DNA from: Bombiscardovia asteroides_K
GTDB taxonomy: Bacteria > Actinomycetota > Actinomycetes > Actinomycetales > Bifidobacteriaceae
DNA length: 64,000 nt
Assembly: GCF_048001765.1 (NCBI RefSeq)
Contig: NZ_CP181447.1
Span: 744,001 to 808,000, forward strand
Reading direction: 5' to 3'
The notes beneath the pieces were generated by a model, which saw only the letters and a list, made by a program, of their open reading frames with translations, was not told the DNA's origin and did no database searches. The translations under genes were made by a program, and so were the position numbers. Positions 61,160-64,000 of the stretch are shown here, piece by piece (within the stretch, counting starts at the first letter, position 1; every line of letters starts with the position of its first letter).

Positions 61160-62164
61160 ATGAGTGAAACGGCAATGAACGAGTCAAGCGAACAGAACGA
61201 AAGCCAGGCCCGCGTATACTTCCCCGACCCCTTGCCGGGGCAGGAGCGCTTCGTGGCCCCCATCGACGAGACGCCCCTTCGCGAGGTGGACTCGGTGGAT
61301 GAGGACGTGCCGCCCACCAGCATGTGGGCCGACGCCTGGAAGACCCTGAGGCGCAACCCGCTCTTCATCATCTCCGCAATCCTGGCAATCGTGGTCATCC
61401 TGGTGGCCCTCTTCCCCAACCTCTTCGCCAAGCAGGACCCCATGGCCTGCAACCTGTCCAACTCCGTGGAGCCGGGTCGGCCGGGACACCCCTTCGGCTT
61501 CGACCTGCAGGGCTGTGACGTCTACAGCCGCGTCATCCACGGGGCCCGGACCTCGGTGGCCATCGGCATCATGACCACCATCCTGGTTACCGTCTTCGGC
61601 GGACTCATCGGCGCAATCGCTGGATTCTTCGGAGGTTGGGTCGACGCAGTGCTCAGCCGCATCACCGACATCTTCTTCGCCATCCCCATGATCCTGGGCG
61701 CCATCGTGCTCCTGCAGATGTTCCGTACATCCACCTCGCTGTGGAAGATCATCCTGACCCTGACCCTCTTCGGCTGGGTCAACATGGCCCGCATCACCCG
61801 AAGCGCCGTCCTGGAGGCCAAAAACCTGGAGTTCAACACCGCATCCACGGCCCTGGGCTCCACACCCCTGCGCAACCTCTTCCGGCATATCCTGCCCAAC
61901 TCCTTGGCCCCGGTCATCGTCATGGCCACCATGTCGCTGGGTACCTACATCGTCTCCGAGGCCACGCTGAGCTTCCTGGGCATCGGCCTGCCCTCCACCG
62001 TGGTCTCCTGGGGCGGAGACATCTCGACGGCCCAGACCCTCCTGACCACCAACCCCTCGGTCCTCTTCTATCCCTCCGCAGCCCTGGCCATCACCGTGCT
62101 GGCCTTCATCATGATGGGCGACGCGGTCAAGGATGCATTGGATCCCAAGAGCAGAACGGCCTGA
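61160..62164 (+). CDS. oppC: Peptide ABC transporter permease (OppC/DppC)
   Basis: 334 residues with an unusually long polar N-terminus of about 50 residues before the first membrane segment. The common DppC region DPMACNLSNSVEPG and HPFGFDLQGCDVYSRVIHG, and AIAGFFGGWVDAVLSRITDI, are visible, as is the coupling loop around EAKNLEFNTASTALGSTPLR. The ATG at 61160 is chosen for GAGGGAGAGGG upstream; earlier in-frame codons overlap oppB. Confidence 0.93.
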   Translation: MSETAMNESSEQNESQARVYFPDPLPGQERFVAPIDETPLREVDSVDEDVPPTSMWADAWKTLRRNPLFIISAILAIVVILVALFPNLFAKQDPMACNLSNSVEPGRPGHPFGFDLQGCDVYSRVIHGARTSVAIGIMTTILVTVFGGLIGAIAGFFGGWVDAVLSRITDIFFAIPMILGAIVLLQMFRTSTSLWKIILTLTLFGWVNMARITRSAVLEAKNLEFNTASTALGSTPLRNLFRHILPNSLAPVIVMATMSLGTYIVSEATLSFLGIGLPSTVVSWGGDISTAQTLLTTNPSVLFYPSAALAITVLAFIMMGDAVKDALDPKSRTA

Positions 62165-62175
62165 GTGGAGGAAGC

Positions 62176-64000
62176 ATGACTGAAGCAGACAAGAACATGA
62201 CCACCAATCAGGAGCAGCAGCCACTGCTCGACGTGCGGGACCTGCAGGTGGACTTCACCGCCGATGGACGCACGGTCCACGCGGTTCGCGACGCCTCCTT
62301 CAACGTCTATCCCGGCCAGTGGGTGGCCATCGTGGGGGAGTCCGGCTCGGGCAAGTCCACATCAGCCATGGCCGTGTTGGGCCTTTTGCCCGGCACCGGC
62401 AAGGTGACCGGTGGCAGCATCCGGCTCAAGGGCCGCGAGCTGGTGGGCCTGGACCGCAAAGGATACGAGGCGCTGCGCGGCTCCCAGGTGGGCCTGGTCC
62501 CGCAGGACCCTATGAGCAATCTGAACCCGGTCTGGCGAATCGGCTCCCAGGTCAAGGAGGCGTTGACCGCCAACCACATGGATGTCTCCCGGGAGAAGCG
62601 CTCCCGGCTGGCCAAGGCTCTGGCCGGCGACGAAGAGGTGAAGGTAAAGAAGTCAGACGACGAGCTCTTCATCTCCTCCAAGGACCTGCCTGGCCTGCTC
62701 GAGGCCGCCCGTAAGGCCCTGAGCGATGCCGGGGTCGCCGACGTGGACAAGACCATGGAAGCCATGAAGGCCGAGTGGGATGTGGGCTCCGAGACCCGCT
62801 GGGGCGTGGCCAAGTCCCTGATCGATGCCGGTGTGGATGACGACACGGCCTGGACGCTGGCCAAGGAGCATGTGACCGGCTCGGACATGAACGACCGCAT
62901 CGCCGGCCTGTTGTCCGAAGCTGGACTGCCCGAGGCCGCCACCAGGGCCCGGCAGTATCCACACGAGTTCTCCGGCGGTATGCGTCAGCGCGCACTGATC
63001 GCCATCGGCCTGGCCTCCCGGCCTGACCTGCTGATTGCGGACGAGCCCACCAGCGCCCTGGATGTGACCGTCCAGAAGCGGATTCTGGACCACCTGCGCA
63101 GCCTGACCGAATCCCTGGGCACCGCCGTGCTCTTCATCACCCACGACCTGGGTCTGGCGGCCGAGCGCGCCCAGCACATCGTGGTCATGTACCGGGGCCA
63201 GGTGGTGGAGTCCGGGCCCAGCCTGGAGGTCCTGCAGCACCCCCAGCACCCCTACACCAAGCGGCTGGTCCAGGCTGCGCCCTCGCTGGCCTCCCAACGC
63301 ATCATCTCCGCCAAGCAGCGCGGTCAGGATGCCGAGGGCCTGCTGGAGCACCACGTCAAGGGCGAGAGCACCCTGGAGCGCAGCGAGCACGTCATCACCG
63401 TGGAGCACCTGACCCGAGAGTTCAGGCTGCCCCGGCGCAAGGAGATGTTCAAGGCCGTGGACGACGTCTCCTTCTCGGTCAAGCGGGGGACCACCCTGGC
63501 CATTGTGGGGGAGTCCGGCTCGGGCAAGTCCACCGTGGCCAACATGGTCCTGCACCTGCTCAAGCCAACCTCGGGCAAGGTGACCTACGAGGGCCAGGAC
63601 ATCGCCGGCTTCGGCGGCCGTCAGCTCTTGGAATTCCGGCGGCACGTACAGCCGGTCTTCCAGAACCCCTATGGCTCCCTGGACCCCATGTATTCCATCT
63701 ACCGCTCCATCGAGGAACCCCTGCGCATCCACAAGATCGGCAACGCCAAGTCCCGGCAGAAGCGGGTCAAGGAGCTGCTGGACATGGTGGAGATGCCCGA
63801 GTCGGTCATGGGGCGCTACCCTAACGAGCTCTCCGGCGGACAGCGTCAGCGCATCGCCATCGCCCGGGCCATGGCCCTGAATCCGGATGTGATCATCTGC
63901 GACGAGGCCGTTTCCGCCCTGGACGTGCTGGTCCAGGACCAGGTGCTGCGGCTGCTCAACGACCTGCAGGCCGAGCAAGGGCTCAGCTACCTATTCATCA
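62176..64000 (+). CDS. Fused double ATP-binding protein of peptide ABC transporter (DppD-DppF), 3' partial
   Basis: Two NBDs on one chain; the window ends within the second, after residue ~608. NBD1: Walker A GESGSGKST near 55, Q-loop LVPQDPMSNLNP, signature FSGGMRQRALIAIG near 265, LLIADEPTSALDV. NBD2: Walker A GESGSGKST near 445, PVFQNPYGSLDP, LSGGQRQRIAIARAM, VIICDEAVSALDV. The distance from Q-loop to signature in NBD1 is about 150 residues instead of about 60; the extra stretch is an acidic/helical insert (about residues 140-245). The ATG follows GTGGAGGAAGC. Such fused DppDF proteins with an insert occur in some actinobacteria; insert role unknown. Confidence 0.93.
   Translation, partial: MTEADKNMTTNQEQQPLLDVRDLQVDFTADGRTVHAVRDASFNVYPGQWVAIVGESGSGKSTSAMAVLGLLPGTGKVTGGSIRLKGRELVGLDRKGYEALRGSQVGLVPQDPMSNLNPVWRIGSQVKEALTANHMDVSREKRSRLAKALAGDEEVKVKKSDDELFISSKDLPGLLEAARKALSDAGVADVDKTMEAMKAEWDVGSETRWGVAKSLIDAGVDDDTAWTLAKEHVTGSDMNDRIAGLLSEAGLPEAATRARQYPHEFSGGMRQRALIAIGLASRPDLLIADEPTSALDVTVQKRILDHLRSLTESLGTAVLFITHDLGLAAERAQHIVVMYRGQVVESGPSLEVLQHPQHPYTKRLVQAAPSLASQRIISAKQRGQDAEGLLEHHVKGESTLERSEHVITVEHLTREFRLPRRKEMFKAVDDVSFSVKRGTTLAIVGESGSGKSTVANMVLHLLKPTSGKVTYEGQDIAGFGGRQLLEFRRHVQPVFQNPYGSLDPMYSIYRSIEEPLRIHKIGNAKSRQKRVKELLDMVEMPESVMGRYPNELSGGQRQRIAIARAMALNPDVIICDEAVSALDVLVQDQVLRLLNDLQAEQGLSYLFI

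Noticed and set aside
1..64000. CRISPR arrays, rRNA or prophage genes
   Set aside because: No regularly spaced direct repeats, rRNA-like conserved sequence or phage structural genes were noticed on reading; a dedicated search was not possible.

Overview
The window looks like a chromosome segment of a Bifidobacterium. Reasons: a high-GC actinobacterial core with the folC-smc, infC-rpmI-rplT and xerD-parA-scpA-scpB gene orders; xylulokinases that would feed a phosphoketolase (bifid shunt) pathway; several Opp-type transporters and LacZ-type galactosidases; and a murE / D-Asp ligase / Asp racemase cluster that predicts an L-Lys(Orn)-D-Asp cell-wall bridge. Some insect-associated bifidobacteria are known for that bridge type, but placing this strain among them is only an inference. 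No rRNA, tRNA, CRISPR array or intact insertion sequence was seen.

Layout. (1) 1-20.0 kb is a carbohydrate-use region of visibly lower GC than the rest. It holds the end of an Opp-type ABC transporter fused in one operon to a GH2 glycosidase, followed by a LacZ-type GH2 beta-galactosidase. Next come two mirror-image kinase/regulator pairs (xylB-ROK and ROK-xylB). The second xylB leads into a simple-sugar ABC transporter (binding lipoprotein, double ATPase, two permeases) ending in a SIS isomerase of the 6-phospho-3-hexuloisomerase type. (2) 20.3-31.3 kb is high-GC core: Nudix hydrolase, aminopeptidase P, folC and smc, then the convergent racemase / ATP-grasp ligase / murE cell-wall operon. 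(3) 31.4-45.2 kb is housekeeping: DEDDh exonuclease, a SigH-type ECF sigma factor with a Cys-rich anti-sigma partner, a 24-codon bL37 ribosomal protein gene, galM, ispH, a YbaK deacylase, DedA, gap, an ArsC-like protein, thiamine pyrophosphokinase, azlCD, msrAB, infC (AUU start), rpmI, rplT, and a membrane protein with a spermidine-synthase-like domain. (4) 45.3-54.6 kb is chromosome maintenance and aromatic amino acids: xerD, parA, scpA, scpB, typA, pheA, tyrA, a small SH3-like protein, xerC. (5) 54.7 kb to the end is an oligopeptide-type ABC system with three consecutive paralogous binding lipoproteins, two permeases and one fused double ATPase cut by the window end.

How the parts work together. 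The left region imports and hydrolyses galactosides or related oligosaccharides and phosphorylates ketoses under ROK control; the products would enter central metabolism. SMC and its ScpA/ScpB partners are both here, about 20 kb apart, with ParA and both Xer recombinases. The most notable points are the HxlB-containing sugar operon, the D-aspartate bridge cluster, the zinc-motif-altered anti-sigma factor, the AUU-started infC with a structured leader, the tiny bL37 gene, the tripled binding-protein genes with duplicated promoters, and a roughly 95-residue insertion in the fused peptide-transport ATPase.
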